The notes beneath the pieces are model-generated. The model did not search any database, was not told the origin of the DNA, and saw nothing but the letters and a program-made list of their open reading frames with translations. From Verrucomicrobiota bacterium (GTDB lineage Bacteria; Verrucomicrobiota; Verrucomicrobiia; Verrucomicrobiales; Akkermansiaceae), in the NCBI GenBank assembly GCA_008932955.1, contig WBXE01000165.1:1-5508 (forward strand): a stretch of DNA of 5,508 bases, read 5' to 3'. Positions 1 to 5,504 of the stretch are shown one piece after another (the first letter of the stretch is position 1; every line of letters begins with the position of its first letter). Made by a program: the position numbers and the translations under genes.

Positions 1-9
1 CCGACACAA

Positions 10-1017
10 ATGGGGATTGTCGGCGCAGCCCGGCTCAGGCAAGTTCAAGCGGTGAACCCACCCTTGCTCATCCCCTGGCTCGCCAGCGCATCCCCCCGCC
101 AGCGCTGGCTGGTGGGCGTGTCCGGCGGCGCCGATTCAGTCGCCCTGCTCCACTTGCTGGTCCAAGCCGGCCTGCGCAATCTGGTCGTGTGTCATCTGGA
201 TCACCGCCTGCGCGGGCGGGCCTCGACCGAGGACGGCCGCTTTGTGCAACGCTTGGCCAGCTCGCTCGGTCTGCCGATAGAACTGCAGCGGGTGGAGGTG
301 GCCCAACTCGCCCGCCAACGCGGCGACTCCCTGGAAACCGCGGCGCGCTGGGCCCGCCATGAGTGGTTTGCAGCCTGCGCCAAAAAGTACCGCTGCCCGC
401 GCGTTATCCTCGCCCATCATGCCGACGATCAGGCGGAAACCGTGTTGTGGAATGTGCTGCGCGGCTCCCACGGCCTCAAAGGCATGCACCCGCTCCAGCC
501 TATCACCACCACCAGCGGTACCCGCTTGGAATTGCACCGCCCCTTGCTCGAGTTGCGCCGCGCCGACCTGCGCACTTGGCTACAGGCCCGCAAGCTCCGC
601 TGGCGCGAAGATGCCAGCAACGGCGAGGCTGCCTGCCTGCGCAATCGCCTGCGCCTCGAAGCCCTGCCGCTGCTTTCCGCCATCGCCGGCAGGGATGCCT
701 CCGCCATGTTGGCCCGCGCTGCTGCCGATGCTGCTGAACTCCAGAAAATTCTCGCCTGGGCCCTCGATCACGCCCATGTCCTCGATCCGCAAGGGCGCCT
801 GCACCTGCCCGCGCTGCGGCTGCTGCCGCCGCCTCTGCAACAGGCCGCGATGGCACGGTTTTTGCAAGATCAAGGCGTGCCGGAAATCGACCGCGCCTTG
901 GTGGAACGCACCATGCTTTTATTAAATCCAACCGGTCCTCCCTCCGTGAATCTCCCCGGCGGCTCGCGCTTGCGACGGCGCGAGGCACGCCTGTTTGTCG
1001 AGCGCACACAAGACTGA
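10..1017 (+). CDS. tilS: tRNA(Ile)-lysidine synthase TilS
   Basis: TilS is the cytoplasmic enzyme that uses ATP and lysine to convert C34 of the CAU anticodon of tRNA-Ile to lysidine, so that the tRNA reads AUA and is charged with isoleucine. The N-type PP-loop is clear: SGGADS at residues 38-43, after the hydrophobic strand WLVGV. The second family motif HHADDQAETVL is at 136-146, and the DASN...RNRLR segment at 201-215 matches the TilS signature near the end of the catalytic domain. At 335 residues it is shorter than the E. coli enzyme (about 430) and appears to lack most of the C-terminal tRNA-binding domain, as in known short TilS forms. The ATG at 10 has only nine visible upstream bases and no visible ribosome site; an in-frame GTG at 52 would give a 321-residue protein starting MNPPLLIPWL and is equally plausible. 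The stop lies just 9 bp before the repeat copy at 1027. Confidence 0.93.
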   Translation: MGIVGAARLRQVQAVNPPLLIPWLASASPRQRWLVGVSGGADSVALLHLLVQAGLRNLVVCHLDHRLRGRASTEDGRFVQRLASSLGLPIELQRVEVAQLARQRGDSLETAARWARHEWFAACAKKYRCPRVILAHHADDQAETVLWNVLRGSHGLKGMHPLQPITTTSGTRLELHRPLLELRRADLRTWLQARKLRWREDASNGEAACLRNRLRLEALPLLSAIAGRDASAMLARAAADAAELQKILAWALDHAHVLDPQGRLHLPALRLLPPPLQQAAMARFLQDQGVPEIDRALVERTMLLLNPTGPPSVNLPGGSRLRRREARLFVERTQD

Positions 1018-1026
1018 AAAAAATTT

Positions 1027-1247
1027 CAAGGTGACAGATAAATAGTAGAGAGTCTTGCGGACTGTGCGGTTTTTGGTGGTAGGATGCCTCAGGCACGCCC
1101 ACTCGAAGCAGCCAAGACCCGGTCGGTTCAGCACCCGGCGTGAAGATCGCGGTGTTTCCTCAACCCTTCCGAAACCGCGATGAAAACGAACGAGCGGACC
1201 AAGGGGGAACAGCCTTTGAAGCGGACCTTGCGTGAGAACTCGTCGCC
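1027..1247. repeat. Direct repeat copy 1 (STAS-like gene 3' end plus flank)
   Basis: This is the left copy of a 221-bp direct repeat whose partner is at 2672-2891. Aligning the two by eye gives seven substitutions and one single-base indel, about 96% identity. The minus strand of 1128-1247 encodes the C-terminal 39 codons of a STAS-like DUF4325 protein plus its stop; 1027-1127 is the non-coding flank downstream of that gene. Similarity fades gradually on the left (a few more matching bases back to 1022) and stops sharply on the right at 1247, where the sequence becomes a methylase gene. It is too long and too diverged for a target-site duplication, and no transposase is present. Confidence 0.95.
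1128..1247 (-). pseudogene. 3' fragment of STAS-like (DUF4325) gene, fused in frame to methylase remnant
   Basis: The minus strand here encodes about 39 residues from GDEFSRKVRFKGCSPLVRSF to the terminal LHAGC and a TGA stop. It matches the C-terminal half of the complete STAS-like gene at 2772-3071, differing at three residues (F for S, H for R, D for E). The N-terminal half is missing. Upstream of the GDEF junction the same reading frame runs into the DUF1156 methylase remnant, so an open chimeric frame of 104 codons (1442 to 1128) exists. Three of the four base differences from the other copy in this coding part change the amino acid, which suggests relaxed constraint. Expression of the chimera would need the upstream frameshift to be bypassed or an internal start such as the ATG at 1442. 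Confidence 0.8.
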
Positions 1248-1873
1248 AACGCGCGGTGTGTGGCCAAAGGCGCGCTGGCCGAGTTGCCCGACGAGCTCCG
1301 GCAGGCGGGTGGCGGAGGTGCCGAGGTGAGCGTTGATCGCGGCCCACGCTGCGGGCGCTGGGCCTTCGATGTTTTCCGGGCGCTCGCAATGGGCGATGCG
1401 CTCCACATACGTCAGCGCGTCGAAGCTGGCGCGTTCGGGCACGGGACGGCGGCGCTGGTCGTCGAGCGCCTTGCGCCCATCCGCATCGAGCGAATCCCAA
1501 ATGCGGGCGCAGACGGCCTCTTTTTCCTCGTCGCTGAGGCCGCGCTGGAAGCCACGGGCAGAGAAAGACTCCTCCTGGGTTGCCAGCGGCGCGGCCCAGC
1601 GCCAGGCGGCGACGGGGATTTCGCCCTTGCAGGCTGCCAGCCACCGTCGTCGTCCATGGTGAGAATCTTGAGGAAGATTTCCCGATCGCGCTTCGGGTCA
1701 TCCGAAGCGGGCACGAGCATGCCGAGAATGGAAGCGCGCACGAGGATGAGCGGCTTGCGGCCCCACCATTTCCCCAGCCGGGTGAGCGTCTGCCCGTTGT
1801 TCGCCTTGCCCTCCTTGTAGGACTCGCCGGAGAGGCGGGCGATGGGGAACTGGGTTTCGATGAAGGTGGGCAT
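1240..1873 (-). pseudogene. DUF1156-type adenine-specific DNA methylase, N-terminal remnant (frameshifted, truncated)
   Basis: Starting at the ATG at 1873 the minus strand reads MPTFIETQFPIARLSGESYK, then LGKWWGRKPLILVRASILGM and REIFLKILTMDDDG. I recognise this as the N-terminus of DUF1156-domain DNA methylases, large SAM-dependent adenine methylases (roughly 900-1000 residues in the family) often found in anti-phage islands with DUF499 and DUF3780 proteins. Around 1641-1645, just after MDDDG, one base appears to be missing; the sequence continues in another frame as WLAACKGEIPVAAWRWAAPL, FSARGFQRGLSDEEKEAV, YVERIAHCERPENIEGPAP, WAAINAHLGTSATRLPELV and FGHTPRVGDEF. In intact relatives the last stretch leads into the SAM-binding loop (RVGDAFCGGGS-like); here it switches at GDEF into STAS-like sequence. 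About 210 codons survive, and the catalytic core is absent. The start lies 16 bp after the vapC stop, so it was probably the third gene of the vapBC operon. No clear Shine-Dalgarno is visible. Confidence 0.85.
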
Positions 1874-1889
1874 GGGGAGAAAGGATGTA

Positions 1890-2321
1890 TTATAAAGGAG
1901 GAATGAAGAAACAGGCGGCCGGGCCACCGGGGATGAGGGAGGCGTCGATGCCCTGGTCAAAGGTGGCAAAGCGGCCCCCGTGTTGCACCGCGAGCCCGAG
2001 GAGATAGAGGTCGGTGAGCTGCTTGGATGAGGGGAGGCTGCGGAAAATCCGGGTGTCAGTGAGGGAGGCGTCGTCGGGCCAGAATTGGTGGCCGGGTAAG
2101 GCGAGCAAACTAAGCAACAAAATGCGAGCAGCGGTTGGGGAATCTGGACCGTAGACGCCCTTTGAACGGCCGAGAATGCGGAGGAAGCCGTTCTCGATGA
2201 TGGGGCAAGTGGCCCACCCGTGGGGTTGTGCGCTTATGAAAAACCTCTTGGCCGAAGCGTGATGAACGTGACCGGTGTCTACCAAGGCAATCAACACGTT
2301 AATGTCCAGCAAGGCAATCAT
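1890..2321 (-). CDS. vapC: VapC-type PIN-domain ribonuclease toxin
   Basis: This 143-residue protein has the PIN-domain layout of type II toxins: first acidic residue D6 in LLDINVLIAL, E43 in CPIIENGFLRIL, D104 in LTDLYLLGLA and D122 in ATFDQGID. These four acidic positions form the Mg2+ site of PIN ribonucleases, which in the VapC family cut tRNA or rRNA and stop translation until neutralised by VapB. The length and the order LLDxNVLIAL...SKQLTDLYLLGLAVQHGG...FDQ match a common chromosomal VapC group (TA system PIN toxin). The ATG overlaps the antitoxin stop by four bases (ATGA, 2318-2321), so translation is probably coupled; no Shine-Dalgarno is visible before it. All expected acidic residues are present, so the gene looks intact. 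The RNA target cannot be told from sequence. Confidence 0.92.
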   Translation of the reverse strand: MIALLDINVLIALVDTGHVHHASAKRFFISAQPHGWATCPIIENGFLRILGRSKGVYGPDSPTAARILLLSLLALPGHQFWPDDASLTDTRIFRSLPSSKQLTDLYLLGLAVQHGGRFATFDQGIDASLIPGGPAACFFIPPL

Positions 2322-2611
2322 TGACCGTTGGGGCGCATCGCCTTTTGAAAGTCTTCTTCGTCAATCTCGTCCTGAATGGCGCGGATCATCTCCAAAGTGA
2401 CAGGAGGGGAGCCGGGTTGTCTTTTGATCACGAGATAGCCCAAAGGTCCGACCTCAAACTTTTCCGGGTCAGGATTGTCCAACCCGGCAGCGGGTCGGAT
2501 TTCCCGCCGCAACGCATGTTCGACAATGGCCTTGAGAGTCGTTTTGCGCCGGGCCGCGAGGGTTTTGGCCTCGATCAGCAGGTCGTCGGGCAAATCCAGG
2601 GTGGTTTTCAT
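2318..2611 (-). CDS. vapB: VapB-type ribbon-helix-helix antitoxin
   Basis: This 97-residue protein begins with a ribbon-helix-helix DNA-binding domain: the beta strand MKTTLDLPDDLL, then helices across IEAKTLAARRKTTLKAIVEHAL (about residues 1-36). The acidic C-terminal half (VTLEMIRAIQDEIDEEDFQ, about 71-89) is the part expected to wrap the toxin's active site. It sits directly before vapC with an ATGA overlap, the classic antitoxin-first order. The start at 2611 is chosen because MKTTLDLP is the standard beginning of this domain, with nothing to spare upstream. By family rule the protein should repress its own promoter, alone or as a VapBC complex; palindromic sequence at its start codon and -10 box fits this. 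Which RHH antitoxin subfamily it belongs to was not determined. Confidence 0.9.
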   Translation of the reverse strand: MKTTLDLPDDLLIEAKTLAARRKTTLKAIVEHALRREIRPAAGLDNPDPEKFEVGPLGYLVIKRQPGSPPVTLEMIRAIQDEIDEEDFQKAMRPNGQ

Positions 2612-2628
2612 ATATGGGTAAGCATATG
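2609..2628. promoter_or_regulatory. Candidate VapB/VapBC operator (paired palindromes)
   Basis: Two AT-rich palindromes lie close together: CATATATG at 2609-2616, which contains the vapB start codon, and CATATG at 2623-2628, which overlaps the -10 box. On the minus strand they also form a direct repeat of CCATAT. Ribbon-helix-helix antitoxins bind short repeated or palindromic sites in this position, so autoregulation by occlusion of the -10 region is the inferred role. Confidence 0.45.
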
Positions 2629-2648
2629 GTTTTACGGGTGCCTGTCAA
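2621..2648 (-). promoter_or_regulatory. Promoter of vapBC (possibly leaderless)
   Basis: On the minus strand a perfect -35 box TTGACA (2648-2643) is followed after 16 bp by TATGCT (2626-2621), which matches four of six bases of the -10 consensus. Transcription would begin around 2614, only about three bases before the vapB ATG at 2611, and no Shine-Dalgarno sequence is present between. The mRNA is therefore predicted to be leaderless or nearly so. The promoter lies just outside repeat copy 2, so it belongs to the inserted cassette rather than to the STAS-like gene. Confidence 0.65.
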
Positions 2649-2671
2649 GAAGGATGAAGGATGAACAATTA

Positions 2672-2891
2672 CAAGGTGACAGATAAATAGTAGAGAGTCT
2701 TGCGGACTGTGCGGTTTTTGGTGGTAGAATGCCTCAGGCACGCCCACTCCAAGCAGCCAAGGCCCGTCGGTTCAGCACCCGGCGTGAAGTTCGCGGCGTT
2801 TCCTCAACCCTTCCGAAACCGCGATGGAAACGAACGAGCGGACCAAGGGGGAACAGCCTTTGAAGCGGACCTTGCGAGAGAACTCGTCGCC
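2672..2891. repeat. Direct repeat copy 2 (STAS-like gene 3' end plus flank)
   Basis: This is the right copy of the direct repeat described at 1027-1247, one base shorter because a G is missing near 2767. It contains the 3' end of the complete STAS-like gene (2772-2891) and its downstream flank (2672-2771). To the right, the STAS-like coding sequence carries on without a break, so this copy is in its native context, whereas copy 1 is the displaced end. To the left the sequence changes within a few bases to the vapBC promoter region. Confidence 0.95.
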
Positions 2892-3071
2892 GTGCTCCTC
2901 CGCCATATTGCCAAAGTAGGCATGCAGGAATGAATCCGTGAGGTTGGTCACCCCGGTAAAGTCGAACACCACCGATTCAACCCGTTCCCAGATACTCTCA
3001 ATCCCTGATGGATCTGAGGAAAATTCAGAGAGTCGGGCTGGCGGGATTCCGCACGACGTCAGTAACGTCAT
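2772..3071 (-). CDS. Small STAS-like (DUF4325) domain protein
   Basis: This 99-residue protein carries the STAS-like DUF4325 pattern: strand and loop SVVFDFTGVTNLTDSFLHAY at about residues 33-52, then GDEFSRKVRFKGCSPLVRSF and a final helix VSIAVSEGLRK. Family members read vvlDFsgV...tqSFihal...gdevldrieFKnCsp.vrsiv, a close match. STAS-like domains act in regulatory protein-protein contacts, and DUF4325 proteins are often found with ATPases or in defence and regulatory loci; no partner is visible here. The ATG at 3071 follows AGGGAG at very short spacing and is preceded in frame by a stop at 3078-3080. The first 25-30 residues (MTLLTSCGIPPARLS...) do not resemble the family's usual N-terminus, so the gene may itself be damaged at its 5' end. 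It runs convergent to tilS in the inferred ancestral order and divergent from the aas-like gene. Confidence 0.65.
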   Translation of the reverse strand: MTLLTSCGIPPARLSEFSSDPSGIESIWERVESVVFDFTGVTNLTDSFLHAYFGNMAEEHGDEFSRKVRFKGCSPLVRSFVSIAVSEGLRKRRELHAGC

Positions 3072-3276
3072 CGCTCCCTACATTGCGTCATCCGCACCAA
3101 CTCAGGAACTGTGAACTCCGGTTTGCGGGCTGCACTTGCAGCGCATGCCCACGGCTAGATGATTTTTTTGAAATTTCGGTGGTTTTTTGAAAAATATTCG
3201 TGCCACTCAGCCGAAAATCCGCGTCAATGCCTGTGGAGCTTGGCAGTCCGTCATCCGCTCCGGCACCATTTTCCGC
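3072..3276. other. Divergent intergenic region
   Basis: About 205 bp separate the STAS-like gene (minus) from the aas-like gene (plus), and no gene is supportable inside it. It holds a perfect inverted repeat, GCTGCA-CT-TGCAGC (3129-3142), possibly an operator, and a strikingly AT-rich block (about 3160-3198) that stands out from the GC-rich surroundings and probably contains promoter elements. A TTG-started extension of the aas-like frame (from 3187) crosses this block but is not believed to be coding. Confidence 0.5.
3168..3195 (+). promoter_or_regulatory. Candidate promoter of the aas-like gene
   Basis: TTGAAA at 3168-3173 (five of six consensus -35 bases) is followed after 16 bp by AAAAAT at 3190-3195 (four of six -10 bases), within the only AT-rich block upstream of the gene. 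It would give a leader of roughly 75 bases before the ATG at 3277. The -10 match is weak, so this is a positional suggestion. Confidence 0.3.
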
Positions 3277-5433
3277 ATGTCTTCGGCCTCCATTCAAATT
3301 TTACACCAGCAACGCCTGCCGCAATCCGGCGTACTCGTCATTCCCGGACGCCTGGATTTCGCCCTGCTGCTGCAGCTCGCCAAACTTTTCGACGGCCGCA
3401 AAATCACTTGGCTCATCGAGGAAAATTCCGCCTACGACCCGGCCACCCGCGGCTTCCTTGAGCAATCCAACTCCGGCGCCGCGTTCTCGTGCAACGATGC
3501 CGCACCCGCCAGCGCCGGCCGCCAACTCCAAGACTATCTCGCCGACGGCGGGGTCATCATCTACGCCCCAGGCCGCATCACCTCGCGCAATGCCAGCGCT
3601 TGCCATATCCCCTCCTCTCACCTGCGGGTCATGTGCGCGTTCGGCTTGCCGATTTTGCCGATTGCCGTGGACCTGCCACGGACGTCGTGCCTGAGCATTG
3701 AGCGCGCCTCCGCACTGCCCCAAGCGGTTCTGGCCATCGGCCAGCCCATCGCCGCCGCAGATGCCAGCGTCGCCGCCTTCCAACAAAGCCTCTACGAAGC
3801 CGCCGAGGAAGCGTTCGCCTGTCGGCCCGTGTTTAAAGGCTCGCTGGCCATGGCGCTGCTCGAAGGCCTCAAGAAACACGGCTCCTCCAACAAAATCGTC
3901 GATGGGGCCGATGATTCGGAAATGTCCTTCGCCCAAGTGCTCGCCGCAGCCATCGCCTTTTCCAAAACCCTCAAACAGGAAACCGACAGGGCCCGCATCG
4001 CCATCGTGCTGCCGCCGGGCAAAGCCGGGCTCATCGCCAATCTGGCGGTGCTGTTTGCCGGAAAAATCCCGGTCAACCTCAACTTCACCGCCGGCCACGA
4101 GGTGATCAAATCCACCATCCGCCAAGCGGGGGTGGACCGCTTCATCACCGCCGATCCGTTTGTCCGCAAAATCTCGGCGTTTCCGTGGCCGCCTAACCGT
4201 GACCTCATCCTCGTCGAGCGGGAACTGCCGCTGCTGCGGAAAAAAATTCTCAAATGGGCGATCTTGTCCAGGTTGCTGCCGGCCCGCGTGTTGGGCAGCC
4301 TGCTGGGACTCAAGCGCCGCAAAGGAGACGACGAGGCCACGCTGCTGTTCACCTCGGGATCTTCGGGCGAACCCAAAGGCGTGGCGCTGAGCCACCGCAA
4401 TTTCCTAGCTAATATCTGCCAGTTCAGCACCCGCATCGAAGTGCCCTTTGGTTCGTCCATCCTCGGCTCGCTGCCCTTGTTTCACTCGTTCGGCTGCACC
4501 GTCACTCTCTGGTTCCCGATCATCGAGGGCATCAATCTGATCACTTATCCCTCCGCCTTGGACGCCAAACGCCACGCCGAACTCATCGCCTTCCATCAAA
4601 TCAATATCCTCCTGACCACCCCCACCTTCCTGCGCGGCTACATGAAGCGCGTCGATCCGGCCCAGCTCAGCTCGCTCCAACTGGTGGTCACCGGCGCCGA
4701 AAAACTCCCCCGCTCGCTGGCCGATGCATTCCAGGAAAAATTCCATATCCGCCCGCTGGAGGGCTACGGCCTGACGGAAACCTCGCCCGCCACCAACTTC
4801 AACCTGCCCAACCCCACTGCCGAGCACTCAGCCGCTGTCCTGCCCTCCGCCCGCGAGGGCGCGGTGGGCCAATTGCTACCGGGGCTGGCCATCCGCCTCA
4901 CCGATCCAGTTAGCGGCCAAACCGTCCCGCTCAATCGCCAGGGCATCATCTGGTTTAAGGGCGCCAATGTCTTCAAGGGCTACCTCGACAACCCCAAATC
5001 TTCTGCCGAGGTCCTCCAGGACGGCTGGCTCCGCACCGGCGACGTCGGCCGCCTCGATGACGATGGCTTCCTCTACATTGAGGGACGCCTCGCACGTTTC
5101 TCCAAAATCGCCGGCGAAATGGTCCCCCACGAAACCGTGGAAGCGGCCATCAACAAGGTCCTCGGCCTCGACGCAGAAACCGAACGCAAAATTGCCGTCG
5201 TCGGCATCCCCGACCCGCTTAAAGGCGAGGCCATCCTCCTGTTGTCCACCATCCCCGGTTCCGCTCAGGAACAGGCATGCATCCACCTGCGTTACAAACT
5301 CCTCGACGAAGGCATTTCCTCGCTGTGGTGCCCCAAACAAATCCTCTACGTCCCGGAAATCCCCGTCCTCGCCTCCGGTAAACTCGACCTCAAATCCTGC
5401 GAAGCCCTAGCCAAAGCCGCCGGAGAGAGATAG
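3277..5433 (+). CDS. aas: Aas-like acyl-ACP/acyl-CoA synthetase with degenerate PlsC domain
   Basis: This 718-residue protein matches the two-domain plan and length of E. coli Aas (719 residues), which acylates lysophospholipids at the inner membrane and activates fatty acids onto ACP. The C-terminal AMP-forming ligase domain looks complete: P-loop TSGSSGEPKG at 359-368, ALPLFHSFG-like SLPLFHSFG, VVTGAEKLP, GYGLTET at 496-502, RTGD with D589, KIAGEMV, and the catalytic lysine K702 in ASGKLD. The N-terminal PlsC-type domain (about 1-200) is recognisable by VLVIPGRLDFALLL (18-31), IIYAPGRITSR (94-104) and LPILPIAVDLP (124-134). Its H-x4-D motif has lost the histidine, and the PEGRIT motif reads APGRIT with the glutamate replaced by proline. 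Acyltransferase activity is therefore doubtful, while ligase activity is expected. The ATG at 3277 is preferred over a TTG at 3187 because the domain begins there and the length fits; no strong Shine-Dalgarno is visible at either. Confidence 0.88.
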   Translation: MSSASIQILHQQRLPQSGVLVIPGRLDFALLLQLAKLFDGRKITWLIEENSAYDPATRGFLEQSNSGAAFSCNDAAPASAGRQLQDYLADGGVIIYAPGRITSRNASACHIPSSHLRVMCAFGLPILPIAVDLPRTSCLSIERASALPQAVLAIGQPIAAADASVAAFQQSLYEAAEEAFACRPVFKGSLAMALLEGLKKHGSSNKIVDGADDSEMSFAQVLAAAIAFSKTLKQETDRARIAIVLPPGKAGLIANLAVLFAGKIPVNLNFTAGHEVIKSTIRQAGVDRFITADPFVRKISAFPWPPNRDLILVERELPLLRKKILKWAILSRLLPARVLGSLLGLKRRKGDDEATLLFTSGSSGEPKGVALSHRNFLANICQFSTRIEVPFGSSILGSLPLFHSFGCTVTLWFPIIEGINLITYPSALDAKRHAELIAFHQINILLTTPTFLRGYMKRVDPAQLSSLQLVVTGAEKLPRSLADAFQEKFHIRPLEGYGLTETSPATNFNLPNPTAEHSAAVLPSAREGAVGQLLPGLAIRLTDPVSGQTVPLNRQGIIWFKGANVFKGYLDNPKSSAEVLQDGWLRTGDVGRLDDDGFLYIEGRLARFSKIAGEMVPHETVEAAINKVLGLDAETERKIAVVGIPDPLKGEAILLLSTIPGSAQEQACIHLRYKLLDEGISSLWCPKQILYVPEIPVLASGKLDLKSCEALAKAAGER

Positions 5434-5434
5434 G

Positions 5435-5504
5435 AGATGAAGGATCGACGATAGTGAATCGCAGATAAAGCCGCGGTCTATCCACTATCTCCGATCCACC
5501 ATCC
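5435..5504. repeat. Long imperfect inverted repeat downstream of the aas-like gene
   Basis: The arms at 5435-5456 and 5483-5504 pair at 17 of 22 positions, with a core of 13 of 15 (5442-5456 against 5483-5497), around a 26-base loop. The loop may itself close through GATA (5464-5467) and TATC (5479-5482). It begins one base after the aas-like stop. There is no run of T after the stem inside the window, so a classical intrinsic terminator is not shown; it may be a REP-like extragenic palindrome or a structure protecting the mRNA 3' end. Confidence 0.6.

Noticed and set aside
1015..1028. TGAAA-AAAA-TTTCA inverted repeat at the tilS stop as a terminator
   Set aside because: The five-pair A/T stem is too weak for an intrinsic terminator and has no T-run after it.
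503..1102. Open minus-strand frame of 199 codons, and a similar one at 2469-2747 starting with the same residues (MGVPEA)
   Set aside because: The shared beginning is explained by the direct repeat. The rest runs antisense to tilS or across vapB in the wrong frame, with Arg/Ala-rich composition and no domain.
1260..1820. Plus-strand open frame of 186 codons
   Set aside because: It is antisense to the methylase remnant, whose minus-strand translation matches a known family over nearly its whole length.
1022..2891. Composite transposon flanked by insertion sequences
   Set aside because: The repeats are 221-bp pieces of a gene end without terminal inverted repeats or a transposase, and no short target duplication was found at the edges.
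3068..3150. Short minus-strand frame whose TGA overlaps the STAS-like ATG
   Set aside because: It is open for under 30 codons back to a TAG, has no start context and no recognisable similarity; at best it is a remnant.
3187..3276. TTG-initiated N-terminal extension of the aas-like gene by 30 residues
   Set aside because: The extra residues resemble nothing in the family, the TTG lies in the AT-rich block that looks like promoter, and the ATG at 3277 gives almost exactly the E. coli Aas length.
3301..4395. Long open frame of 364 codons on the minus strand
   Set aside because: It lies wholly opposite the aas-like gene, which has clear motifs. Its translation is a low-complexity Gly/Asp/Glu-rich mirror typical of antisense frames in GC-rich genes.
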